Assembly (NCBI GenBank): GCA_016223165.1
Contig: JACRPO010000012.1
Coordinates: 62,001-126,000, forward strand
DNA from: Burkholderiales bacterium
Lineage (GTDB): Bacteria; Pseudomonadota; Gammaproteobacteria; Burkholderiales; Burkholderiaceae_C
Direction: 5' to 3'
DNA: 64,000 nt
Below are positions 6,996 to 19,004 of this stretch, piece by piece. How positions within the stretch are numbered: the first letter of the stretch is position 1; the number at the start of each line of letters is the position of its first letter. The notes beneath the pieces are model-generated. The model saw only the letters and a program-made list of their open reading frames with translations. It searched no databases and had not been told where the DNA came from. A program made the position numbers and the translations under genes.

Positions 6996-9572
6996 CTACC
7001 CTCGATCCACGCGCCGCTGCACGTCGCGCTGCCGCAGCACCTCGAGCATGACGTTGAACGTGCGCCCGAGCTGGCCGACCTCGTCGCGGGCACGCACCGG
7101 CACGCGTGCGGCTTCGTAGTCACCGGCCTTCAGCGCGTCGGCGGCCGCGGTCAGGTCGCGGATCGGCCGCACGATGCCGCGCGCGAAGCGCAGCGCGAGC
7201 CCCGTGAAGAGCGCACCCACCAGCAGCAGGCTCCACAGCAGCTGGTGGAAGAGCTCGCGCATCGGCGCCTCGAAGGCATGGCGCGAGGCACTGACGGCGA
7301 CGCGCCAGTCGTGCCCCGGCACGGCCGCGAAACCGGCGATCTCCTCGCGGCCGTCGCGCCGTGAGCGGTAGCTGCCGTGGCCGGCGGCCGCGCCGGTCAT
7401 CATCAGCCGTGCCAGCTCGGGCTCGTCGAGCGAGGCTACCTGGTCGCGCCGGAAGCGCTGGTCGGCACGGACCTCGGCCTGCTGCACCGGTGTCAACGGC
7501 ACGAGGCTCGCGAAGATGCGGTCGCGGCGCGGGTGGTGCAGCACGACCCCGTCGCCGTCCACCAGCATCGGCGTCAGCACGCCGTCTTCGCCGAGCTCGT
7601 CCATGATGCTCGCCACCGAAGCGGCGAGCAAGCGCAGCACGAGCACGCCCACCGGCGCGCCGTCCGGGCCCGACACGGGCTCGGCGATGAAGAAGCCGCT
7701 CGCCCCGGCCACCGCGCCGACGACGATGCCGCTCGTGTACGCCCGCCCGGCCGAGGCCTCGCGGAAATAGCGGCGGAAGGCGAAGCTGCGCCCCATCACC
7801 TCGGAGTCGCTGGAGATGAGCGCGCGGCCCTGCAGGTCCATCAGGATGATCAGCTGCAGGTCCGGGTCGGCACGCACGAGGCCTTGCAGCCGGCGCTGCA
7901 GCGCCGGCATCTCGCCCACCTCGGGCCGCTGCAGGAAGGCCGCGAAGTCGGCGTCGCCGGCGAGCCCGCGCGCGACATGGCGCGCATCGGCGATGAACTG
8001 GCCGATGCGCCCGGCGCCGCTGCGCGCGATGCGCTCGACGTTCGCCAGCTCGCTGCGCGCCAGCGCCTCGCTGCCGCCGCGCACGTTCCACGCACCCGCC
8101 AGCCACATCGGCAGCAGCGCCGTGGCCACGAGCAGCGCCGCCAGCTTGAAGGCCAGCGGCCAGTCGCGTGGCGGGCGCAGGCGTTGGCCGGTGCGCCGAC
8201 AGCGCGCATGCAGAGGCCGCCACAGGCGCCCCCACATCGGCCCGGAGCCGCGCGCTGCGGCCGGGCTCGCATCCGCAGCCGCTTCATCGGCCGGCGCGGC
8301 GGCGTCGCCGGCCCGGTCGCGCTCGGCTTCGTCCACGCCGGCCGCCGCGTCGTGCTGCAGCGCCGCCTGCAGGTCGAGGCTCGCCACGTGGTCGGCGCAG
8401 AGTGCATGGCGGAACCGCGCCACGTCGCGCGGGCGCCGGCGCGCATCGGTCTGCAGCGCCGCATCGAGCGCCGTCAGGTAGGCGCGCCCGTAGCGCTGCC
8501 CGGTCGCCGCGATGCACGCCGCAGCCTCGGCGCCGGCCGCCTTCATGTACAGGTCCGGCTTCAGCGCACGCGCTTCGGCATCGGGCACGCGGCGCGCCGT
8601 GGCCGCCCAGTACAGCGTCGCGGCCAGCGCGTAGAGGTCGGTCCACGGGCCTTGCGCGCCAGGGCCGCCGAAGCCGTATTGCTCGATCGGCGCGTAGCCG
8701 GGCGTGACGATCACCGTGTCCGACCCGGCCAGCGCCGCCACCTGGCCGGCGCTGCCGAAGTCCAGCAGCACGAGGCTGCCGTCGCCGGCGCGCACCTGGA
8801 TGTTGTCGGGCTTGATGTCGCGGTGCAGGAAGCCGGCCTCGTGCACCGCGGCCAGCCCCTCCAGCAACGGCAGCAGCAGCTCGACGAGCCGCGCCTCGCC
8901 GATGCCGCGGTGCTGCGGCCACCAGCTGCGCAGGGGCTCGCCCTCCTCGTACTCGAGCACCATGTAGGCGGTGCCGCGCGCCTCGAAGAAGCGGGCCACG
9001 CGCACGATGGCCGGGTGGCGGAAGGACGCCAGCGTGCGCGCCTCGGCCAGGAAGCTGCGCAGGCCCGCCTCGTAGCGCTGCACATGCCCGCTGGCGTTCG
9101 GCCGCACCTCGCCCTCGGCGGTGCGGAAGACGATGCCCTCGGGCAGGAACTCCTTGATCGCCACCTTGGCGTGCAGGTGCACGTCGGTGGCGAGGTAGGT
9201 GATGCCGAAGCCGCCTTGGCCGAGCACCGACTCGATGCCGTACTCGTGCAGGCGCGTGCCGGCCGGCAGGGCGAGCGCGCGCGGGGGTGGCAACGGTGGC
9301 AAGGGTGGCCCCGTCGGCTGCGTGCGCAGCGGCGTGGTGGTGGACACCGCGGCATCCGCGCCCATGGCGCAGCGCACGACGGTGCGGCGGTGCACAGGAC
9401 GCACGACGGTGTGCTCGGGGTCGGCGCGCACGACGGTGCGCTCGGGATCGACGCGCACGACGGTGCGCTCGGGATCGACGCGCGCGCGGGTGCGCTCGGG
9501 ATCACCCGGGCGCGTGGCGTCGGCCTCCCGGCCGGCGGCAGGGCGGAGGTTCGTGGGGTCGAGGATCTCCAT
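6996..9572 (-). CDS. Ser/Thr protein kinase with dCACHE-like sensor and HAMP domain
   Basis: The protein has 858 residues in an uncommon order. Residues 24-68 carry repeated DPERTVVRV-type units, followed by a proline-rich linker. A complete Hanks-type kinase follows: G-loop GQGGFG (118-123), K140, HRDIKPDN (250-257, D252), DFG (271-273) and activation segment TPGYAPIEQYG (290-300). A transmembrane helix (about 472-495) leads to an extracytoplasmic region of about 260 residues that reads like a double CACHE domain, then a second helix (about 790-808) and a C-terminal HAMP domain. The kinase is thus N-terminal and cytoplasmic while the receptor lies after it. No phosphatase or FHA gene is adjacent. 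The substrate is unknown. Confidence 0.85.
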   Translation of the reverse strand: MEILDPTNLRPAAGREADATRPGDPERTRARVDPERTVVRVDPERTVVRADPEHTVVRPVHRRTVVRCAMGADAAVSTTTPLRTQPTGPPLPPLPPPRALALPAGTRLHEYGIESVLGQGGFGITYLATDVHLHAKVAIKEFLPEGIVFRTAEGEVRPNASGHVQRYEAGLRSFLAEARTLASFRHPAIVRVARFFEARGTAYMVLEYEEGEPLRSWWPQHRGIGEARLVELLLPLLEGLAAVHEAGFLHRDIKPDNIQVRAGDGSLVLLDFGSAGQVAALAGSDTVIVTPGYAPIEQYGFGGPGAQGPWTDLYALAATLYWAATARRVPDAEARALKPDLYMKAAGAEAAACIAATGQRYGRAYLTALDAALQTDARRRPRDVARFRHALCADHVASLDLQAALQHDAAAGVDEAERDRAGDAAAPADEAAADASPAAARGSGPMWGRLWRPLHARCRRTGQRLRPPRDWPLAFKLAALLVATALLPMWLAGAWNVRGGSEALARSELANVERIARSGAGRIGQFIADARHVARGLAGDADFAAFLQRPEVGEMPALQRRLQGLVRADPDLQLIILMDLQGRALISSDSEVMGRSFAFRRYFREASAGRAYTSGIVVGAVAGASGFFIAEPVSGPDGAPVGVLVLRLLAASVASIMDELGEDGVLTPMLVDGDGVVLHHPRRDRIFASLVPLTPVQQAEVRADQRFRRDQVASLDEPELARLMMTGAAAGHGSYRSRRDGREEIAGFAAVPGHDWRVAVSASRHAFEAPMRELFHQLLWSLLLVGALFTGLALRFARGIVRPIRDLTAAADALKAGDYEAARVPVRARDEVGQLGRTFNVMLEVLRQRDVQRRVDRG
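9373..9507 (-). repeat. Five 27-bp tandem repeats in the kinase N-terminus
   Basis: Units start at 9373, 9400, 9427, 9454 and 9481, each 27 bp, with core CGCACGACGGTGCGCTCGGG. Units 3 and 4 are identical, and the outer ones have diverged. Each encodes nine residues around a threonine (consensus DPERTVVRV). The repeats keep frame, so copy-number change would lengthen the protein without breaking it. Confidence 0.9.
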
Positions 9573-9877
9573 GGCCGGCGCAGCGAAGTGCGGGTTGGGC
9601 GCCGGGCCAGTCTAGGCAGGCGCGCCCAGCCTGTTCACGAGAACAGCGAGGCAAGCTGGAGCCAGATGCACGGATGCTGCGATGCACGGATGCGAGCGGT
9701 GCGGCCGATGCGCGTCGCTCCGAGTGCACCATCGGTGCCCGGGAACCCGCTGTCCGCGTGCACTCTGCGGCATCGGTTGCAGCCGTTCCACCACTGCCCT
9801 ACCCTCGTTCAGCGCGCCCGCCGGCGGCCTTGCGCCTGGTCAAGCGCGCCCCTCACTTCCACCCTTACCGTTTCGCC
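9573..9877. other. Divergent intergenic region, no gene seen
   Basis: This 305-bp region separates the divergently transcribed kinase (minus) and alcohol dehydrogenase (plus). It must hold both promoters, but I see no convincing -35/-10 pair, FNR-like box or small gene. Repeated GATGCACGGATGC-like words occur near 9664-9692 (GATGCACGGATGC, then GATGCACGGATGC again), a short direct repeat of unknown meaning. Confidence 0.4.
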
Positions 9878-10906
9878 ATGACCTCGCCCGTGCACCGCGC
9901 ATCCCCGCCAAGTCGAAGCCGCGCGATGGCGCTGCTGCGGCCCGGCGAGGGCACGCTGCAGGCCATCGAGCGCGAGGTCGCCCCGCCCGGGCCCGGCGAG
10001 TTGCTCTTGCGCGTGCATGTCTGCGGCGTCTGCCGCACCGACCTGCACGTCGTCGACGGCGAACTGCCGCTGCAGCGCTTTCCTTGCGTGCCCGGCCACG
10101 AGGTGGTGGGCAGCGTCGTCGCCGCCGGCCCCGGGGCGGCGCGCTTCGCGCCCGGCACGCGCGTCGGCGTGCCCTGGCTGCACGACACCTGCGGCACCTG
10201 CCGCTGGTGCGCAAGCGGCCGCGAGAACCTGTGCGAGTCGGCGCGTTTCACCGGCTGGACGGTCGACGGCGGCTACGCCGAATACATGACGGCACGCGAG
10301 GACTTCTGCTTCGCTTTGCCGCCCGCCTGCAGCGACGAGCAGGCCGCGCCGCTGCTGTGCGCCGGGCTCATCGGCTGGCGCGCGCTCGGCATGGCCGGTG
10401 CCGCACGCACGCTCGGGCTCTACGGCTTCGGCGCCGCCGGCCACCTGGTGGCGCAGGTCGCGCTGCAGCAGGGCCGGCGCGTCTATGCGTTCACGCGGCC
10501 CGGCGATGCCGCCGCGCAGGCGCTGGCACGCTCGCTCGGCGTGCAATGGGCCGGCGGCTCGGACGAGACGCCGCCCACGCCCATCGACGGCGCGCTGCTC
10601 TTCGCGCCGGTGGGCGCGCTGGTGCCGATCGCCCTCGCGCACAGCGAGCCCGGCAGCACCATCGTCTGCGCGGGCATCCACATGAGCGACCTGCCGGCGA
10701 TGCCCTACTCGCTGCTGTGGAAGGAACGCGCCGTGCGCTCGGTGGCCAACCTGACGCGGTGCGACGGCGCGACCTTCTTCGAGTGGCTCGCCACGCACCC
10801 GCTCGCCAGCACGACCGAGGTCTTTCCGCTCGCCGCAGCCAACGAAGCGCTGGCGCGGCTGCGCAGCGGCCGCCTCACCGGCGCCGCGGTGCTGGACTGC
10901 CGCTGA
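9878..10906 (+). CDS. Zinc-dependent alcohol dehydrogenase family protein
   Basis: This 342-residue medium-chain dehydrogenase resembles the AdhA/YjjN-type enzymes. The catalytic zinc site is visible as CGVCRTDLH and GHEVVG. The structural zinc loop is DTCGTCRWCASGRENLCESA with four cysteines, and the Rossmann motif is LYGFGAAGHLVAQVA. It should oxidise an alcohol or reduce an aldehyde with NAD(P). ATG 9878 is chosen because it gives a typical short N-terminal tail. The ABC transporter ATPase starts 2 bp after its stop, so it is probably cotranscribed with the exporter genes, and genes of this family often accompany low-oxygen/stress clusters like the one downstream. Confidence 0.87.
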   Translation: MTSPVHRASPPSRSRAMALLRPGEGTLQAIEREVAPPGPGELLLRVHVCGVCRTDLHVVDGELPLQRFPCVPGHEVVGSVVAAGPGAARFAPGTRVGVPWLHDTCGTCRWCASGRENLCESARFTGWTVDGGYAEYMTAREDFCFALPPACSDEQAAPLLCAGLIGWRALGMAGAARTLGLYGFGAAGHLVAQVALQQGRRVYAFTRPGDAAAQALARSLGVQWAGGSDETPPTPIDGALLFAPVGALVPIALAHSEPGSTIVCAGIHMSDLPAMPYSLLWKERAVRSVANLTRCDGATFFEWLATHPLASTTEVFPLAAANEALARLRSGRLTGAAVLDCR

Positions 10907-10907
10907 C

Positions 10908-11687
<780 letters not shown>

Positions 11688-11727
11688 CCGCGCCTCGGCC
11701 CCCGCGCCCCGCGATGAAGGCCCCGGC

Positions 11728-14115
<2,388 letters not shown>

Positions 14116-14145
14116 AGAACCGCTGAGTGCCTCGAGGAACCCTGC

Positions 14146-15507
14146 ATGAACAAGAAGACCTGGATGCTGGCCGGCGGCGGCGCCGCCGTGCTGGCGCTCG
14201 CGCTCGCCTGGGCCTTCGCGCCGCGCGCCGTCGAGGTGGAGCTGGCCTCGGTCACCACCGGCCCCTTCGAGGCCACGATCGACGAGGACGGCAAGACGCG
14301 CATTGCCGAGCGCTACGTGGTCTCGGCACCGCTCGCCGGCCGCCTGGCGCGCATCACGCTGCGCGAGGGCGACACCGTCAGCACCGGCGACATCCTGGCC
14401 GCGCTGACGCCGGTGCTGCCGGCGCTGCACGACGAGCGCACGCAGCGCGAGCTGCGCGCGCGCGTCGCCGCCGGTGTCGACAACGTGCAGCGCTCCGCCT
14501 CGCGCAGCGACCGCGCCGAGGTGGCGCTCGACCAGGCGCGCATCGAGCTGCGGCGCAGCGAGCAGCTCGCGCAGCAGGGCTTCATCGCGCCGACCAAGCT
14601 CGACGCCGACCGCCTGGGCGTGCTGGCCGCGCAGCGCGAGGTGGAAGGTGCCGAAGCCGAGCGCCGCATCGCCGCGCATGAGCTGGAGCAGGCGCGTGCT
14701 GCGCTGGGTGCGGCGACCCCCGGCGACCCCGGCGCCGCCAGCGGGCGTGCCTTCACCGTGCACGCCCCCGTCGCCGGCCGCGTGCTGCGCGTGCTGCAGA
14801 CGAGCGAGACCACGGTGTCGCTCGGTGCGCCGCTCGTCGAGCTCGGCGATACGGCTCGCCTCGAGATCGTCGCCGAGCTGCTCACCACCGATGCGCTGGC
14901 GGCGCGGCCGGGCAGCCGCGTGCGCATCGAGCGCTGGGGCGGGCCCGCCCCGCTCGATGGCCGCGTGCGCGCCGTCGAGCCCGCCGCCTTCACCAAGGTC
15001 TCGGCCCTCGGCGTCGAGGAGCAGCGCGTGCGCGTGCTGATCGACCTGACGAGCCCGCGCGAGCAGTGGCAGGCGCTCGGCGACGCATTTCGCGTAGGCG
15101 TGCGCATCGTCACGCTGGCCGAGGCGAACGCGGTGCAGGTGCCGGTGAGCGCCGTCTTCCCCTTGCCGGCAGATGCCGCTCCTGCCGCTGCGGCACGGCC
15201 TGCGCCCGCCACGGCACCCGTGGCGTTGGCCGCTGCGGCAGTGCCTGGCGCCTCGGCGCCGTCCGCATCGGTGCCGCCTGCATCGGCGCCTTCCTCATCG
15301 GCCCCTGTCCTCGCCGCGGCCGAAGGCGCCGCCCATGCCGTCTTCGTCGTCGAGGGTGGGCGGGCGTCGATGCGCGCGGTGCAGGTCGTCGCCCGCAACG
15401 GCGCCACGGCCTGGGTGCGCAGCGGCTTGGCTCACGGGCAGCAGGTCATCGTCTACCCGAGTGCCGCCGTGCGCGACGGCGTGCGCATCTCGGCACGAAA
15501 GGTCTGA
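14146..15507 (+). CDS. HlyD/MacA-family periplasmic adaptor subunit
   Basis: This 453-residue protein is anchored by one N-terminal helix (about 5-22). It carries split lipoyl-like halves (RYVVSAPLAGRLARITLREGDTV and FTVHAPVAGRVLRVLQTSE), an alpha-helical hairpin between them, and a C-terminal beta-barrel. It would bridge the inner-membrane ABC permease to an outer-membrane channel or the periplasm. An oddity is the Ala/Pro/Ser low-complexity insert of about 50 residues (roughly 345-395) inside the barrel region, reading AAAVPGASAPSASVPPASAP and similar. No outer-membrane factor is encoded next to it. Confidence 0.86.
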   Translation: MNKKTWMLAGGGAAVLALALAWAFAPRAVEVELASVTTGPFEATIDEDGKTRIAERYVVSAPLAGRLARITLREGDTVSTGDILAALTPVLPALHDERTQRELRARVAAGVDNVQRSASRSDRAEVALDQARIELRRSEQLAQQGFIAPTKLDADRLGVLAAQREVEGAEAERRIAAHELEQARAALGAATPGDPGAASGRAFTVHAPVAGRVLRVLQTSETTVSLGAPLVELGDTARLEIVAELLTTDALAARPGSRVRIERWGGPAPLDGRVRAVEPAAFTKVSALGVEEQRVRVLIDLTSPREQWQALGDAFRVGVRIVTLAEANAVQVPVSAVFPLPADAAPAAAARPAPATAPVALAAAAVPGASAPSASVPPASAPSSSAPVLAAAEGAAHAVFVVEGGRASMRAVQVVARNGATAWVRSGLAHGQQVIVYPSAAVRDGVRISARKV

Positions 15508-15610
15508 ATCCCCCGCACCCGAGGGCGCAGCCGGCGTAGCGTTGCGCACGCTCAACCCAGGCGGCCACACTGGCCTCACGATGACCGCCATGGGCGGTGG
15601 GTGAACAGGC

Positions 15611-16384
15611 ATGACCTCGGAAACGTGGACGATGCCACCGGGCCGCGCGGCCCGCGGCGGGCGTGCCTGGCGCGCCCGCCGGGTGCGTGTCGGCGCGGAG
15701 GGCCTGCACGGCGCGCTGACCGTGCCGCCCGAGGCCCGTGGCTTGGTGGTGTGCGTACATGTCGGCGACGGCGACGATGCCCCGACGCACGGCCGGCCCG
15801 GCGCTGCAGGCGAGCGCCTGTGCGCCGGGCACGAGGCCACTCGTCACCGCGACCTGGTGCGCGTGCTGGCACAGCACCACCTGGCCACGCTCTTCGTCGA
15901 CCTGCTCTCGGGCGACGAAGCCGGCGAGGCCGGCGCGGCGCGTGGCTGCGGGCCTCGCTGCGACCTGGCCCTGCTCGTTGCGCGCACGGTCCAGTGCCTC
16001 GACTGGGCCGTCACTCGCGTCGAACTCGCGGGCCTGCGCGTGGGCCTGTGCGCTGCGGGCGAGGGCGCCGCAGCGGCGCTGCGAGCGGCCACGCAGAGAC
16101 CGGCTCACGTGGCCGCGGTGGTGGCGCGCAGCGGCCGGCCCGACCTCGCCGGCGACGACCTCGGTCGTGTCGCGGTGCCGACCCTGCTCATCGTCGGCGG
16201 CAACGATACCGAAGCGTTGCGCTTCAACCGCCAGGCGATGCTGGCGCTCGTCTGCGAGAAGCGCCTGGAGGTCGTGGCGGGCGCCACGCGGCGCTTCGAG
16301 GAACCCGGCGCCCTGGAGACGATGGCCCACCTGGCCGGTGCCTGGCTCGCCGGGCGGCTGGCCAGCGGTCTCGCCAGGCACTGA
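15611..16384 (+). CDS. Catalytically dead paralogue of an alpha/beta hydrolase
   Basis: This 257-residue protein aligns along its length with the intact hydrolase at 27626-28315 (shared GRPDLAG, PTLLIVGG, LNRQAM-like and GAT-x-x-FEE segments). The catalytic residues are altered: the nucleophile elbow GASTG reads AAGEG, so serine becomes G150, and the active-site histidine (GATHLFEE) is arginine (GATRRFEE, R227). Only the acid, D199, remains. The oxyanion region HGSGSS is also lost. It should not hydrolyse esters by the usual mechanism, so it may be a scaffold or sensor. The frame is open and shows no sign of decay otherwise. Confidence 0.75.
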   Translation: MTSETWTMPPGRAARGGRAWRARRVRVGAEGLHGALTVPPEARGLVVCVHVGDGDDAPTHGRPGAAGERLCAGHEATRHRDLVRVLAQHHLATLFVDLLSGDEAGEAGAARGCGPRCDLALLVARTVQCLDWAVTRVELAGLRVGLCAAGEGAAAALRAATQRPAHVAAVVARSGRPDLAGDDLGRVAVPTLLIVGGNDTEALRFNRQAMLALVCEKRLEVVAGATRRFEEPGALETMAHLAGAWLAGRLASGLARH

Positions 16385-16396
16385 GGGGCATCGCCC

Positions 16397-17095
16397 CTAC
16401 CGCACCGGCCCGTCGACGACGAGGCCCTGCTCCATGCCGTAGCGCACCAGCGCCGCCGTCGAGGGCAGGCCCAGCTTGTCCTGGATGCGGCGCTTGTGCG
16501 TGCTGATGGTCTTGATCGACAGGTGCAGGGTCTCGGCGATGTCGCCCAGCCGCTCGCCGGCGACGATGCGGCGCAGCACCTCGAGTTCGCGGTCGGACAG
16601 GCGCTCGTGCCGCGGCACCTCGGCCGTGCCGTTGAGCTGCTGCACGACGCGCTCGGCGAGGCTTGCGGTGACGTAGGCGCCGCCGCGAGCCACCTTGATC
16701 ACGGCGTCGACGAGCTCGGCGCCGGCGCGGTCTTTCGTGACGTAGCCCGCCGCGCCGGCCTTGAAGGCGCGCATGGCGTACTGCTCCTCGGCGTGCATGC
16801 TGAGCACGAGCACCGTCGTGGCCGGGAACTCGCCGCGGATGCGCCGGATGAGATCGATGCCGCTCATGCCCGGCATCGAGAGATCGACGATGGCCAGGTC
16901 GGCCGGATGGCGACGCAACCACTCCAGCGCCTGGAAGCCGCTGCTCGCCTCGGCGACGTCGAAGCCGCGCCGGGTGCCCTCGAGGATGCGCACGAGCCCC
17001 TCGCGCACGACGGCGTGGTCGTCGACGACGACGATGCGCAACGCGCCATCGCCGCCCTCGCAGCCGTCGGCAGATGCGTGCGGTTCCGTCGCCAT
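16397..17095 (-). CDS. NarL/FixJ-family response regulator
   Basis: This 232-residue protein has a receiver domain with acidic pocket D25/D26, phospho-acceptor D71 (IVDLSMPG) and K121, and a C-terminal LuxR-type helix-turn-helix (about 165-212; LSDRELEVLRRIVAG and KTISTHKRRIQDKLGL). It is the output partner of the histidine kinase just upstream. ATG 17095 lies 2 bp beyond the kinase stop; a GTG at 17101 overlapping that stop (GTGA) is an equally plausible start. The two genes are clearly one operon. Confidence 0.9.
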   Translation of the reverse strand: MATEPHASADGCEGGDGALRIVVVDDHAVVREGLVRILEGTRRGFDVAEASSGFQALEWLRRHPADLAIVDLSMPGMSGIDLIRRIRGEFPATTVLVLSMHAEEQYAMRAFKAGAAGYVTKDRAGAELVDAVIKVARGGAYVTASLAERVVQQLNGTAEVPRHERLSDRELEVLRRIVAGERLGDIAETLHLSIKTISTHKRRIQDKLGLPSTAALVRYGMEQGLVVDGPVR

Positions 17096-17097
17096 GC

Positions 17098-18768
17098 TCA
17101 CTCCTTCGCCGTCGAGGGGCCGCCGTGGCCCTGGCCTTCCAGCGGCACGCGCACGGTGAGCCGCGCACCGCCGCCTTCGCAGTTCTCGAGCGCGAGCGTG
17201 CCGCCGAGCATGGCGGCGCGCTCGCGCATGCCGAGCAGGCCGTAGGCATCGTCGCGCACGGCGGCTGGCCCGGGCAGCCCGACGCCGTCGTCGGTCACCG
17301 CCAGCACGGCCGCGTCGCCCTCCAGATCGAGCCGCACCTGCACATGCCGCGCCTGGGCGTGCCGGACGACGTTGGTCAGGCCCTCCTGCACCATGCGGTA
17401 CAGCGCCGTCGCGATGCGGCCGCCGGGCGGCCCGGGCAGTTCCGCGAGCTGCACCGAGAAGTGGATGCCGGTGCGGCGCGCCGTGTCGCGGGCCAGCCAC
17501 TCGATGGCGGCGGTGAGGCCGAGGTCGTCGAGCATCAGCGGCCGCAGGTCGGAGGCGATGCGCCGCACCGCGGCCACCGTCTCGTCGAGCATCGCGAACA
17601 TGTTGCTCACCGGCATGTCGGTGGCGTGCAGGCCGGCACGCGCCGCGAGGCCGCTCACCTCCATCTTCAGCGCCGTCAGGCGCTGGCCGAGCTCGTCGTG
17701 CAGTTCGCGCGCGATGCGCCGCCGCTCCTCCTCGCGCGCCTCGACCACGCTCGCCTGCAGGCGGCGCAGCGCGCGGCCGGCGCGTTCCTGCTCGGCGGCG
17801 GTACGCCGGCGCTCGGTGACGTCGTCCACCACCATCTGCATCACCGTGTGCCCGTGGTCGGGCAGCGGCGCGAGCGCGATCTCGATCGCGCGCAGGTGGC
17901 CGTCGGCCCGCCGCATCTCGCCGGCCACGCGCAGCGTCGGTTCCGGGCTCGGGTGCTCGCAGGCGGCGCGCAGCGCGGCCAGCGTCGCCGGCGTCAGCAG
18001 CGAAGCCAGCGTGCGTTTGCGCAGCGCCTCGCCGTCGACGACGCCGGCCAGTCGGGCCGCGAGGCGGTTGGCGAAGACGATGCGCTCGTCGTCGCTGATC
18101 CACACCACCGCGGGCGTCGCGTCGAGTGCCGCGTAGAGCCGGCGCTTCATCACGTCGACCTCGAAGCGCAGCGCCTCTTCGGTGCTCAGGTCACGCAGCA
18201 GCGCCGCCGCCCAGTGGTGCGGGGCGCCGTCGGTGACCACCTCCACGCGCGAGAGCGCGACCTCGACCGCGATCTCGTGGCCGTCGGCGCGCAGCGCGGT
18301 CACGCGCCGTCCTGGCGCGAGGCGGTGTCGCATCTCGGCCGAGGCGGCGAAGCGTTCGACGTGCCGGCCGTGTGCCTGGCGGGCGCGCTGCGGTACGAAG
18401 CGATCGAGTGGCGCGCCGAGCGCCTCTCCGGCGCTGCAGCCGAAGAGCACCTCGGCGGCCGGGTTGAAGCCGATCACCCGCTGCGACTCGTCGACCAGCA
18501 CGATGGCGTCGTGCGTGGCGGCGAGCAGGCCGCTGAAGGGGCCGCTGAAGGGGCCGCTGAAGGGGCCGCTGAACGGGCCGCTGAACGGGCCGTTGAAGGG
18601 TCCGTTGATCGGGCCGTTGGTCTGGTCATCGACCGGATCGCCCGGCACCCTCGAAGTGCCGGCCACGCCCGCGGGCTGCGCCGGCCCGGCTTCAGGCGCA
18701 CGAACCGCCTGCTTGCCCTTCGCGGGCGGCGCGAGCTTGGAACCCTTCGGCAACACACGGCTGGGCAT
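17098..18768 (-). CDS. PAS-domain sensor histidine kinase (NarL-partner type)
   Basis: This 556-residue soluble kinase begins with a basic, Ala/Pro-rich head and a run of GPFS/GPFN tetrapeptides, followed by two PAS domains (about 80-200 and 210-330). The HisKA_3-type dimerisation helix holds H357 (RRIARELHDELGQRLTALK). The ATPase core is VQEGLTNVVRHAQA, DDGVGLPG and YGLLGMRERAAMLGG. With no membrane segment, it should sense an internal cue such as redox state or oxygen, perhaps through PAS cofactors. It phosphorylates the adjacent response regulator. An FNR-like box lies 48 bp upstream of the start. Confidence 0.9.
   Translation of the reverse strand: MPSRVLPKGSKLAPPAKGKQAVRAPEAGPAQPAGVAGTSRVPGDPVDDQTNGPINGPFNGPFSGPFSGPFSGPFSGPFSGLLAATHDAIVLVDESQRVIGFNPAAEVLFGCSAGEALGAPLDRFVPQRARQAHGRHVERFAASAEMRHRLAPGRRVTALRADGHEIAVEVALSRVEVVTDGAPHHWAAALLRDLSTEEALRFEVDVMKRRLYAALDATPAVVWISDDERIVFANRLAARLAGVVDGEALRKRTLASLLTPATLAALRAACEHPSPEPTLRVAGEMRRADGHLRAIEIALAPLPDHGHTVMQMVVDDVTERRRTAAEQERAGRALRRLQASVVEAREEERRRIARELHDELGQRLTALKMEVSGLAARAGLHATDMPVSNMFAMLDETVAAVRRIASDLRPLMLDDLGLTAAIEWLARDTARRTGIHFSVQLAELPGPPGGRIATALYRMVQEGLTNVVRHAQARHVQVRLDLEGDAAVLAVTDDGVGLPGPAAVRDDAYGLLGMRERAAMLGGTLALENCEGGGARLTVRVPLEGQGHGGPSTAKE
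18530..18625 (-). repeat. Eight 12-bp tandem repeats (GPF-S/N) in the kinase head
   Basis: The 12-bp units (plus-strand consensus CCGCTGAAGGGG) start at 18530, 18542, 18554, 18566, 18578, 18590, 18602 and 18614. The first units are nearly identical, while the last three have drifted. In the kinase they encode a Gly-Pro-Phe-(Ser/Asn) series between the N-terminal tail and the first PAS domain. The frame is preserved for any copy number, so this is a candidate variable-number repeat. Confidence 0.92.
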
Positions 18769-18815
18769 GGTGAACGCATGCTAGGCGCCGCCTTCCGCAT
18801 GGGCCGTCGGCAGCC

Positions 18816-18829
18816 TTGATCCGCCTCAA
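18816..18829. promoter_or_regulatory. FNR-like box between kinase and Crp/Fnr gene
   Basis: TTGAT-CCGC-CTCAA matches the FNR/ANR/DNR palindrome TTGAT-N4-ATCAA in nine of ten positions. It lies 48 bp upstream of the minus-strand histidine kinase and 176 bp upstream of the Crp/Fnr-type gene, so it could serve both. The regulator's E-x-x-S-R recognition helix fits this half-site. Confidence 0.6.
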
Positions 18830-19004
18830 GGCGCCTCGAAAAACTCGTGCGGCGGGGTAGGAGTTTTCCGAAAGGTGCGGTGCAAAGCGCCGACGACACG
18901 GCGCGCCGCGGCCCGATTGCCCGCCAGCGCACCGCGGGCGAAGCTCGCGCATCGGCGGCAAGCAGTCGCCACCCGCGACAACGAGCCGATCAGGAGTCGA
19001 CCAC

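Noticed and set aside
7377..9881. Long plus-strand frame opposite the kinase gene
   Set aside because: The composition is that of a shadow frame, with no domain; the minus-strand kinase has all catalytic motifs.
18530..18625. CRISPR-like array
   Set aside because: The repeats are contiguous 12-bp units without spacers and lie inside a coding frame.
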